Below are positions 54,330-64,000 of a DNA stretch of 64,000 bases, in pieces (the first letter of the stretch is position 1; each line of letters starts with the position of its first letter). The DNA is from Isoetes taiwanensis (Eukaryota > Streptophyta > Lycopodiopsida > Isoetales > Isoetaceae): the NCBI GenBank assembly GCA_021234155.1, contig JAJEKV010000021.1, forward strand, positions 18,213,710-18,277,709. Direction: 5' to 3'. A model generated the notes under the pieces. The model was given only the letters and a program-made list of their open reading frames with translations. It was not told the origin of the DNA and searched no databases. The position numbers and the translations under genes were made by a program.

Positions 54330-55870
54330 TTCCGGGTATGGTGCACCTATCGGGGCTTTTTTACGAGATGTTTTATGAGGTTGACTTGGGCTTCTCTCTC
54401 CTTGGGTAGCTTTGTTTGTTGTTGTTTTACGCATTTCGGTGATTGCGGTGGTTTCTTGTATATGGGCGTCCTTCATAAACCATAGGTTGTTTTATGTTAT
54501 ATGTGGGGCATCATTGGTGTTGGCACTGTGTTATACTAGTTGTGGTGGGGTACTTTGTTGTCCTGTTATTTTTCCTTTGAAAGGTTGGGTGCGCACTTTG
54601 TTGCCTTGTATATATCACATTATAATGGTTTTCCTTCATTTGGTATTACATTATTGTCGATTCTCGATAACTTGGGGGTTTTGGCATAAGGGGGTTGCGT
54701 TTTTGGCTTTATATGCATGGACATAATGTTGCGCTATTGGGGTCGTTGTATCATTTCATCCCTATGATTCTTTTACCTCTTTGTTTGGTCTTGTTGTTTA
54801 TATCATGTTGTGATTCTTACATCTATCATGGTTTATGGTTTATTGGCATTATCTGATGAGTTGCTTTTCGTTTTTTCATGCCTATCCATCTTTTGCGCAT
54901 TCGTATGGGTTCGTCGTTGTCTTGTTTTCATAATTCTTCGCTGCAGTCCCATGGTTTATTATCTTTTTATTGCCTATCGATTTGTGGCCACCATCTTCCG
55001 GGTTGCATTTGTCCTTTTTACATTGATGCATTCCATTTCCATGGTAGGTTGCCGTATGGCCTCAATTGCGTGTTATTTCTCCAACATGTAACTCTTTTGT
55101 ATGTTATTTTTTATATTGTGGTTCCCATATGGTTATATGTGGCATTCTTTTCTGCGTTTGGGATTTCCCCATGGTGGTTTGGGTTTTATCTTTTACACTT
55201 GTGTTTGTATCTTATGTGTGATGCACTACACTCGGCTCAGGTGGTATACGTTATTCGGGTGGTATTATCTTCTACATTCTAGGTTTCCCATAGTTGTTGG
55301 GTTTTATTTTTTGCACTGCTTTCTTTTATTAAGGACCATAGATTGTTTGAATAAGACGATTGTTTTGCTTTTTTATGTGATATTGTTCGGTGTTCTATAT
55401 GTGCTTTCTTTTATTAAGATTCATACTTCTTGTTGTTTATGTGTATGGCACACCTATAGGGGCTTTCTGACGGGATGTTTTATGGGTTTAGACTTGGGCT
55501 TCTCTCTCATTCCTTGTGTTGCTTTTTTACTTTGCTCCGCATTTGGTTGACAATGACGGTTTCTTTATATGTTGGCATCCTCTTATGAACCATAGATTGT
55601 TTGATGTTTTATGTTGGGCGTCATTTGAATTTGCGCTGTATCCCACTAGTTCCACATTATATGTACTATACATTATTGGAGTTTGGCTTTCTTTGCGTCT
55701 GGACGATGCTTTGGTTGAGTTGATTTGTTGTCCAGTTGATTTGTTGTACGGTTGAATCTCCCCTTTTGAAAGATTGGTCTCGCACGTTGTTTTCCTTGTT
55801 TTTAGGCATACGGCACATTACGGTGGTTTCCTTTCCTTTCGCATTCTTGTCCATGTCGTGTTTTTTATTC
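54330..55870 (+). repeat. Diverged tandem duplication, period about 1.1 kb
   Basis: 54,330-54,680 and 55,430-55,870 share a run of phrases in the same order: gcac(ac)ctat(c/a)ggggct, gatgttttatg, cttgggcttctctctc, tggtttcttgtatatg/cggtttctttatatg, aaccata(g)gttgttttatg, cctttgaaaggttggg/cttttgaaagattgg. It is part of the pyrimidine-rich insert. Confidence 0.7.
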
Positions 55871-56383
55871 TGTTGCTTCATTGGCTTGGTGTTTTCTTGT
55901 TCATCATTGACGAGGTTGCCTTTTTCTTTTAACGGGTATCCTTATGCATTGTGCTATCCTCAGACATCATATTTGATATTTAGCTCTATTTGCACACACA
56001 TGTTACATTTATCCTGTTTTTTCTTCCTTTTTTACCGGGTGATGCTTTTCTCCAACCCCGGGTGATGCTATCCTCTTTTTTTCATGAATCGTTGATTTTT
56101 CTCATTTCTAATCGCTCATCTCCTTTTGAGTGCTTGTCGCTTTCGCTTTGCCGCTGCCGTCATTATGCACGTTCTTGTTCTCCTTGACTGCTCATGGGTG
56201 CCTTTTACATGTTCCACTTCTTCTCGGCTGCTTGGCTCCTCTTCATCTCACCTTTGCTCGTCGTGCAATCAGGCCCGACGGACCCACAGGTTTTTTGGAG
56301 GGGCTTATAGTTTGGGCGGTTCCCTCATTTTTGTTGTGCTCGGGTTAAGCTCTGGCGCCGTGACCAACTCAGCGCTTGGAGGG

Positions 56384-56568
<185 letters not shown>

Positions 56569-59500
56569 GTTCCATTAAAAATATTTTGCGGCTTTTTTTG
56601 TCCCATTAGAGTATTTTTTGTGACATGTTTTCCACCTCTTTGTTCTTTGTGGCTCAATTTCTTATATGTGAGGGTTTCTTTATAGGTCGGCTGATCTTAT
56701 GAATTTTATGTTTTCCCATGGTGGTTTTGGATTTTTTTCTCTTTTTGCAATTGTGTTTTTTCTTTTGGATGTCGAGGCAATTATTTTATATATGTTGCAT
56801 GATCTTCTACATTTCACGTTTTCCCATGGTTTTGGATTTTTTCTTTTTGCAATTGTGTTTTCTCTTGGATGTCGATGTAACTAGGGGGTTTTGTAATCGG
56901 GTTCTTCATTTGGTTGTGTATATTTTTCCTATGGTCCTTTTTTACATTTTTCGTTTTAGTTGCCCCCGTGGTTTCTTTTATATGTGGCGTGATCTTATAA
57001 AATTTGTGTTTTCCCCATGATGGTTTTGGATTTTCTCCTTTGCAATTGTTTTGGGCTCCTAGATGCTCCACGCTATTCAAGGTTGTTTGTGCTATTCGGA
57101 TTATCTTTTTCCTCTTTATGTTACGGCCAGTATTTTGTTTTCAAATTTTGGCCCTACGTTGTCATTCTCTTGGGTTTGTCGTTCTTCTCTGGGTGGTACC
57201 CCGTATTACCGTGGTTTTATTTCTTTTTATTCCCTGTATTGTGAGTTTGATGCTGCCACCTATGTCGCTCACGATTTCTTGACGTCTTTGTGCTCGGTGG
57301 CACTTTGTCTGTTTTTACCTTTATGCATTTTACGATGCGTAGTTTCTTCTTCTTCCTCTTATTGCTTTGGTTCTTGATCATTATTAGTGTTCTTGATCCT
57401 AAGCGGGATTGCATATATGTGGGCCTCATTTTATTCACTTTATGCATCTCCTCGCTTGTTTTTTCTTCTCGTGTTGTTTTCCCATTTTATATATTTAGGA
57501 CATTTCACAGGTTTTCATTTTTTTCTTGTTATTGTCTCTGCGGGCGTATTTTATGCGCCCTATGCTTGATGTGCCCCTTCCACACTTTCCTAGGATAAGT
57601 TTTCTTCTTTATCTTATTCCTCCTTGGAGCCTTGTCTTCTTTGCCCGACCTTCGTCGCTCGCTGCTAGGGTGTCTTCTTCGACTTCCGCGGAGGGGCTTG
57701 TTTTATGCGGGGGCGACCTTTTTTTCTTAGATCTAAGTAGGCGTGCTTTTTCTTTCCCTTGTTTTTGTTTCTCTAATGTCCTTCCTTTTTCAGGTCATGC
57801 CATCTATTTGCGCACTTCAGCTCTTCTCCTCTCGCTGCTTTCCCCACGCCTCGCTCGTACTCATCGGTTGTCGCCGAATAAGCAATTTCATCAAATTTTC
57901 CACTTCCCTCTCCCGCTTTTTACCTTTACCCCTCTTTGGCTCGTCGTGATCTTTCTTTTCCTTGTCGCAGTTGATGTTCTTATTCGCCCTCCCCACAACC
58001 CAGAGACCAACTTGCTCCGTGGTCATTTGATTTCTTTAGCTAGCAACCGTTCGCATGCCCCCATCACTATCCTTCCGCTACTTAGTTTCTACCGTTCTTG
58101 TTATCCTCGATCCTCATCGGCTGTCCCTCTTTTTCGCTCCTCTCCTTCCTCTCACAATGTCCTTTATTCTATCCGACCTCGGGGTGGTGGGCGTAGTGTC
58201 TTCTTGCTATCGGCCCAATCCATCCCGGTTTGGTCTCATTCGCCCGTCAGCGGCGGGGAATTTTTGTCACGCCGGGGTTCCCATGATCTTTGATGTCTAC
58301 CATGGTCGTTGTCATATTCGTAGTAGGCTTTTTTTTTGTGCTAGCTTGCTCACCATATGATAGTGGGCTTATTTTTTTTCGCATAGTTTTGCTCACCATA
58401 TATCATATTACATCCTCACCGTAATGCTCGTGAGGACGTTGTTTTTATGTTATTAGGACTTTGGTTGATTTTTCATGTTTTTTTTAGCCCATAGTTTTTG
58501 TTATTCTCCCTCGTTCCCTCCGCTTTTGCTCAATATGTGGTCCACATCGAGGTCCTTTCCCCTACCCATGGCGGTCCTCCTTTCTCCCCGTCACATGTGG
58601 TTTTGCGATTTTACTCAACCCTCGCCATGTTTCTCGTCCGATCTTTTTATGTCTATACATTTTTATATTCCTATGCTTATTCATATATTCCGCGGATTTG
58701 CATTCATATCATATGCATTGCATTAACGTGGTTTGTTTTGTTTTTGTTTTGTCAAGGTTGCTTGTTCTGGTTCACATGCTCTGGGGCGCTTCCTTGATTA
58801 AATCATCGTGGCGGTGTTCTTTTCCTTTTTCATTGTTTTTGTTCTCTAATGTCCTTTCCTTTTTGGTCATTACTTGTACCGATGCCGCGTCTAGCTGCAT
58901 GCTTTTCTCACTCGTTATGTGCTTGATTCGGCTCAACACTTGGAGGTGTCGCTACCGGGCTTATAGTGAAGGAAGTCCTTTGGTAGTCGGCGGTTTGTCT
59001 TTCGCGAGTCACTTTCCCGGGAACCATCGACCGAGCCATCGATCGTCCTTCGAAAGCACGAGCTATATTCAGGGGCCATTGTCGTTTCACTTCGGTTATG
59101 GCGTCTTCTCGCTGTGAGCCTTCTGATGTTCAGCTTCCCCCTTCCCCCCCATTGCGTGGGCGTGATACTCCTTTTTCATTTATATATATTTTTATTTGTT
59201 CGTGTTCTCCACTTGTGAGTGTGGCTTTTCCATGTTGTCGTTCTTTCTTGGCCATTCCTACTATGTTATTTCTCCACCCTGGGCAGTGATGCTAATTTTT
59301 CCACCTCGAGGGTGAGGCATATATTTGATTTTCCACCACGGGTGTTTGCTTTTTCCACCCTAGTGATATCTTTTCCTCGTTGTGTTCCTTTTCTAACACC
59401 TATTTTATTTCATCATTCGGGTCCTTTGTTGGTTCCGCTTTTTTTTGGGCTATTTTTGTGGTTCTAACTGCTATGGGCTTTTTGGGAGTTCTTTGGTCTT

Positions 59501-59829
59501 GCAGTGTTTCTTAGATTACACCAGCCTTTGGGACTCCGCTGCTCGTTTCGTCCTCCCTCTTCGTTACCTTCGGAGTTTTCACCATTGTCGGGGTCGCGGT
59601 TTATGTTGTTCGCTTCGCCTCCGTCCGGCCCTCTCGTTTCTCCCGCAACACATTCGAGGTTGGTGGCTTACCATTTTCTCATTAGGGTTTTCAAAACCCA
59701 AAGGGCGGGTTTTTATCCCGACGATAGTTGTCGCCATTGCCCTCCTATATTGCCTTGGCATATTTTCTTATGGGGTAGTCCTGATATTGTTCCTATGGTC
59801 GGCTAGCCCCTCCGTTTTCTAAACATTGT

Positions 59830-60070
59830 ATGCCGCCGGGGGTGATGAATGACAAGCCTATCTCTGGGTTTTGTGTCTCTCAGCGAAGTTACTATGGTAC
59901 CCACCATTGTCTACACTTACAAACAAGGGTTACGATCTATACACATAAAGTAAACCCAATAGAAGTATTTGGTATTTTAAGCTCTCGCGATGAAATGCGG
60001 GGACACAACGCGCCCTCGCCGCTACCAATCTTTCCATCTACCGTTATATTTTAGGCCATCTCCAACAAGT
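59830..60070. other. Junction between pyrimidine-rich insert and P450 exon 1 region
   Basis: Base composition returns to average. From 60,070 the sequence matches the 39.37 kb P450 copy. No gene is seen in between. Confidence 0.4.
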
Positions 60071-60179
60071 TCCTCTATATATTTTCCGCGAACAAAGGGC
60101 TTTTGCCAAAGTGGCCGTGATTTTTACAGAGGACGCCCTTTATCATGTCCCGGTCATCTATCAACACTTTTATTCATCC

Positions 60180-60485
60180 TCAAACCATGTCAAATATAAT
60201 TTGCCATACCTGTTTGGAGTAGAGCTTAAGCTCGTGCATGCCATGATCAACAATATCATGTGTAATTTCACCGAAATCTTTCTCACGCTCTTTTGCTCCT
60301 AGATCAAAAATCAGCAACATATTGCCAACTACGGTAGGTGGAGGTCCTTTGATGCCTTGTTGGAAGAAACAAGCCGCTGGACATATCGAGGCATGAGAAA
60401 ATAATGCTTGAAAAAGGTCCATAGCTTCCAAGTATAGAGAATTGAGAGATCACATAGAATCCATGCGGCATGGTGGTTTCCTTTG
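60180..60485 (-). pseudogene. Cytochrome P450 exon 1, frameshifted
   Basis: The minus strand carries the hinge and first helices (GIKGPPPTVVGN, FDLGAKEREKDFGEITHDIV, HELKLYSKQ), nearly identical to the 39.5-39.8 kb copy. Here the start ATGGCC has become ATGCC, shifting the membrane-anchor frame, and the hinge has lost one residue (PPPTVV against PPPLPVV). It is probably the first exon of the gene ending at 51,037, which would give that locus a span of about 9.4 kb. Confidence 0.75.
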
Positions 60486-60535
60486 ATGCAAGACGGCAGA
60501 TAAGAAACAAAATAAAACTTCTAAAGTGATTCGCA

Positions 60536-61077
60536 GGAGCTCCTTCCATGGCGTGGGCCCGCTGTTTACGCATCCCTTTCATCACCGATTACTTAAGATT
60601 ATCGGGGTTTTCTTTAGGGAATTTTTGGGCTCCCCTTTACATTTGGGGCAGCCCTCAATAGCTTTTTCTCGTTTCTATACAATTGGGGCAGCCATGGGGC
60701 TCGACGATTGCATCGCTTTTTGTGCCCTCGGCGATCGCGAAACAGGTGAGGAGCCAACAGGTGAGGAGCGATGGCACAAGGATTTCTCAAACATATTTGA
60801 TAGCTGGAAATGGCTCGCCGGAAATGGCTCGCCACAGGATCTTCGAGTTTTCTAGACGCCATAGCCACAGGAAACCCTTTCCATTTGCTTTTCACAAGAA
60901 AAACAGAGACTTAGCCATAGGAAATCTTTCCGGTTGCATTTTTCACAAGAAAAACATAGATTTGCAGGGGCTTCAATGGATTTTCAGGCTGCAGCGACGG
61001 ATTTGCAGGAATTTGAGGTAATCGGGAGGTAATGAAGGCCACGTAAGGGAACCTGCTGCTGGCGTAGATTCCCTTAT
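60536..61077. mobile_element. About 540-bp insertion upstream of P450 exon 1
   Basis: The 39-40 kb copy passes directly from ctccttccatggc to ttgatttcacgaaagtatta, whereas here about 540 bp intervene. The insert contains two copies of aaatggctcgcc(g/a) and of cacaagaaaaac-type phrases. No coding domain or terminal repeats are evident. It could alternatively be a loss from the other copy. Confidence 0.5.
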
Positions 61078-61266
61078 ACTCCATTGATTTCACGAAAGTA
61101 TTAGTCCTCCAAAAATTGGCAAAGTACAACAACTATTGAAAGCCAAATGCGAACCGGAAAACATTTTTTTCCCTTCCGACAGTTTGTGCAATGTGTCTAA
61201 ATATGTACCAACCATGTATCAGTTGAATGGGTGCAAAGTTGAATGGAAATTGAAATGAAACGATCA

Positions 61267-61693
61267 TCTTATTTAACAACCACGATCATGTTTGAACCAA
61301 AAAAAATACATGAGGTTTTTGTGGACTTAACGAATTTTTTAGTGAGTGTCATGTTAAAGCCACATTGAGAGAAAAAAAACACGGAGTGTATGGAAGCGAA
61401 GGCGAAGAAAGGTCTTTTATGATAAGCATATTTCTTCTCAGGTGGTGCTTCAAAAAATTCGTAAGAAGTTGTATAATTGCTTTCAGATCTCCAATTGGCC
61501 TGATCATATTAAAATTCCAATATGGATTGATCATTTAAAAGTGATTGATGCTTCAGGGACATTTCTTACTTCTGGAAGTACTTTGTAATATTTTGAGTGT
61601 ATAATATGAAGTAAAACACGTTCTTCAAAAAAAAAAATACATGGAGTTTTTTTTATTTCATGCTGGTTCAAACATGACCATGGTTGTTAAATA
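61267..61693. mobile_element. Non-autonomous TIR element (about 430 bp)
   Basis: The left end tcttatttaacaaccacgat continues into catgtttgaacca and is matched by the inverse at the right end (tggttcaaacatgaccatgg, then ttgttaaataaga). Arms are about 38 bp with few mismatches. The corresponding place in the 39-40 kb copy (about 40,077) lacks it. The interior is AT-rich without a transposase. Flanking gaaatgaa/gaaaatgg may be remnants of a target duplication. Confidence 0.8.
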
Positions 61694-61829
61694 AGACGCT
61701 CGAAAATGGAAAGCTTGAGGTTGAGAATGGAGAAAACAAAATTAAGGTGAAAATTGAAATGAAATCTACTACATTGGTACGTTTATCTCGGTAAACAATT
61801 ATGTGGCCGAAATCAGAAAGGGTTAGAGC

Positions 61830-63060
61830 CATCACCAGCATCTTTTCCTTGGAGTATATTATACTTGTAGAAGCGCAAATCCCGGTTCCAAGTGTAGAAA
61901 GTAACCTTTGATAGAGATGGAAAAGAAATTTGCCCATCCAAACTTGACGCTTTGATACCACTAAAATGACCCAATGATGTTCCAGCTATACTCACCATGC
62001 AACCATGAGTTTAGCACATATATTGAATGCTTCTAGAGCTCTCCCCTGAGCATCTTTATAGCTAGCTAGCCCTAAAAGGAATGATGTCTTTTGTTGGCCA
62101 TGCCTTCAAATAGGATGCCCCCTTCTATGGAAGGGCCATAGTGGGCCACACCCCATACCTCTTGAATGTATATTGTTGCACATCATCTCCATATCTTCGA
62201 AGAAATTAGGCAAGGACTTCTTCTTGATAATGTTAAATAGTGCTGAGGCAGTAGAGAAATTGGTCTCTCGAGGTGTAGATCTTTTGGGTATTGGTTATAT
62301 CTCTATCAATGTTATACAACTGGTTTTTCGCCTGGTATGCCTCTAAGGTGCCTTGTTGGTATCCTCTTTCATTGCCGCAGAACTACAAACTTAGACCCAA
62401 TCTATTTCCACAGTATTTTTAGTCACAACAAACTCAACTATTGTATAACCTTCTTTAATAAGCAATAGGCACTCCCCTCAACCACATAAAAAATTGTCAT
62501 TTATGAGCTCATTCTTGTAGTCCATGTGCCATTGTTCTTGTAATCTCCTCTTCCTCCTTCCATTTCCAAGGTCACGGGTTCAACATTTCGTTGTGAAAGT
62601 GGTCATGATCATTGTAAAGTTAGTGGAGGAGGGACCCACAGTCATGTGCAGTGATGCGTCCAGGTCCCATTTGGGCGTGTGTCCCATAAGTTTGGGCTTT
62701 GGACATTAAAAGATGTATCTATCTACCTTATAAAATTTCCTTACATATTTAGTTTCTCATCTGCAATTTATTAATGACATTTCAATGCCCCAAGTAAAAG
62801 CAAGAATAGAATAGAATAGTTTTTTTAACGTCCACGGAGACCAATAGGTCATGGGTCCCATACAATGGGCTAGTACAATCATTACTACTAGGATTAAAAA
62901 ACCCCTATATTAGCCTATATTAGTGCTCCTCATGAGACTTTAAAAATAATAAACTCCAAGTCTGAGGCAATTTTTTAAAATACAAACCATTGGAACAAAG
63001 AATTATATTGCATATTTTGAATAACACATTCAAATTCACACGTCTTATGTCTAGAAGACA
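61830..63060. other. AT-rich DNA without supported genes
   Basis: Short frames lack domain character. The phrase taggtcatgggtcccataca near 62,850 and similar cataggtcataggt phrases near 63,525-63,600 recur, suggesting a diverged repeat. Confidence 0.4.
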
Positions 63061-63088
63061 AATTAGAGAATAGACAATATTTAATAAT

Positions 63089-63134
63089 ACAAGAAATTTA
63101 TCGCGGCAGCCAAGGCCACTGCGAACATTTCTCT
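63089..63134. repeat. Dispersed hairpin repeat, copy 3
   Basis: aagaaatttatcgcggcagc continues ccaaggccactgcgaacatt; it is the reverse complement of copy 1 at 12.8 kb with three or four changes. Flanking sequence is unrelated beyond about 10 bp. Confidence 0.8.
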
Positions 63135-63705
63135 TCACTTGGATTTCAACTCAGATAACGAGGGGTTTGCAGGGTTTTCAGGTAAGCAAAAGAAGCCAAT
63201 AGTGAGAAGACTAGGTCGTTAGGAACTGCATTATGTAAATCTACAGTACAGTTTTATTCACAATGATTCTCTCTTCAACAACTAAGATTTTTTCTAGCTA
63301 AATATATAATTCTCACCATGTTTATTTAAAAATTTTAATTTCTTAACGCCTTGTGCATTTATCCATCTACAGCTTCTTATCACCTTGTGCGTTCAAAGTT
63401 TTTGTTCCACAATTTCTTACCATCTTGTGCTTAATGGAAAGGCTACATTCTAGCTTTCCATTAATTTTAACAAATTTACGCTATTATGATAGGTGTGGAG
63501 TGTGGACCAAATTCATGGCCGACCCATAGGTCATAGGTACTTCATATTTAGGTCCCTTTTCATGTGGACCTATAGCATGTGAACCTTTTTATATAGGTCA
63601 TAGGGTCCATAAAATTCATGGGCTACATAGGTAGGTTTTAAAATGATTTAAAGTCCCTTTTCTGCTCTTTTATCCCTTCCCATTTCATCTGATCAATTGG
63701 GCAGT

Positions 63706-63979
63706 ATGAAATCGTTACTAAATTCGTCAATTTCGGCCCTGCTTAACGAATTGGGCATGGATTTTATGCCAGAGTCAGTGATGTACAACGATGGCAGCAT
63801 CCATTTTCCAGTGGATCCATTTTTTTCCCTGGAGCTACAAATCTGGACAGCCTGCTCTACACAGATCCGGTGATTTCATCCAACTCAGCGGAAGCATGGG
63901 GCCTCCAACTCCAGCTTGTGTACCTCAGGATGCAGATCTGGAAGACATTCTGGGGGATTCGGGAGCCAATATCCGGTAG
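63706..63979 (+). other. Possible first exon at the window edge
   Basis: A frame starts MKSLLNSSISALLNELGMDF and MPESVMYNDGSIHFPVDPFF, then stops at about 63,873. An overlapping frame continues to 63,979 with DSLLYTDPVISSNSAEAWGL, so a one-base shift or intron may join them. Composition looks protein-like, but no domain is recognised and the window ends soon after. Confidence 0.25.
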
Positions 63980-64000
63980 AATCTTTTAAATCTAGACCTC

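Noticed and set aside
57526-58293. 255-codon frame as a gene
   Set aside because: Composition follows the pyrimidine bias of the whole block, with no domain and no supporting signal.

Overview
The window looks like repeat-dense nuclear DNA of a land plant with a large genome. The evidence is a CYP72-clan-like cytochrome P450 with introns, a plant-type Ty3/gypsy element with two RNase H domains, a plant L1-type LINE, Helitron pieces, hAT and DDE transposase remnants, MITEs, and AT-rich spacer with short introns. A non-seed plant would fit the DNA-methyltransferase-like gene described below, but the species cannot be fixed from sequence alone. No rRNA gene, complete tRNA gene or CRISPR array was seen, and almost every protein-coding unit is broken.

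Layout. 1-4.9 kb: a LINE 3' remnant, a minisatellite built on a palindromic 10-mer, and empty AT-rich DNA. 4.95-7.45 kb (minus): a DUF7869-type DDE transposase pseudogene next to a Copia LTR and pol tail. 8.0-8.7 kb (minus): a proline-rich repeat protein. 8.7-9.2 kb: a palindrome array. 9.2-11.6 kb (plus): the C-terminal half of a Helitron Rep/helicase. 11.9-14 kb: tRNA-like tandem repeats and a hAT remnant. 14-19.5 kb (plus): a Ty3/gypsy element. 20.3 kb: a possible secretory first exon. 21.9-28.15 kb (plus): a LINE with a MITE inside its reverse transcriptase. 28.4-28.7 kb: a minisatellite. 29.25-32.8 kb (minus): a multi-exon gene with a ParB-like domain and a DNA-methyltransferase domain. 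33.0-33.28 kb: a second palindrome array. 33.28-35.1 kb (minus): the N-terminal half of a Helitron protein. 36-44 kb: hairpins, a truncated P450 copy and an inverted LTR-leader copy. 44.7-46.8 kb (plus): a decayed FCP1/NIF-type phosphatase gene. 47.3-50.5 kb (minus): a second DDE transposase. 51.0-60.5 kb (minus): a P450 pseudogene interrupted by about 7 kb of pyrimidine-rich repeats. 61-64 kb: a TIR element, a hairpin repeat and a possible gene start at the edge.

The most unusual feature is a family of 14-bp perfect palindromes, GTATAAATTTATAC: I count 21 exact and about 8 degenerate copies. They occur only beside the proline-rich ORF, inside three introns of the ParB/methyltransferase-like gene, and upstream of that gene. 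The intron-3 array is itself a 252-bp palindrome made of nine palindromic units with mirrored spacers. Both flanking arrays end in TTTGAC exactly where a broken Helitron half begins, and they share a similar block of about 75 bp. I infer a decayed mobile or cargo unit (methyltransferase gene, proline-rich gene and palindromic ends) that interrupted a Helitron in its missing HUH nuclease region, followed by rearrangement. The sequence suggests this model but does not prove it.
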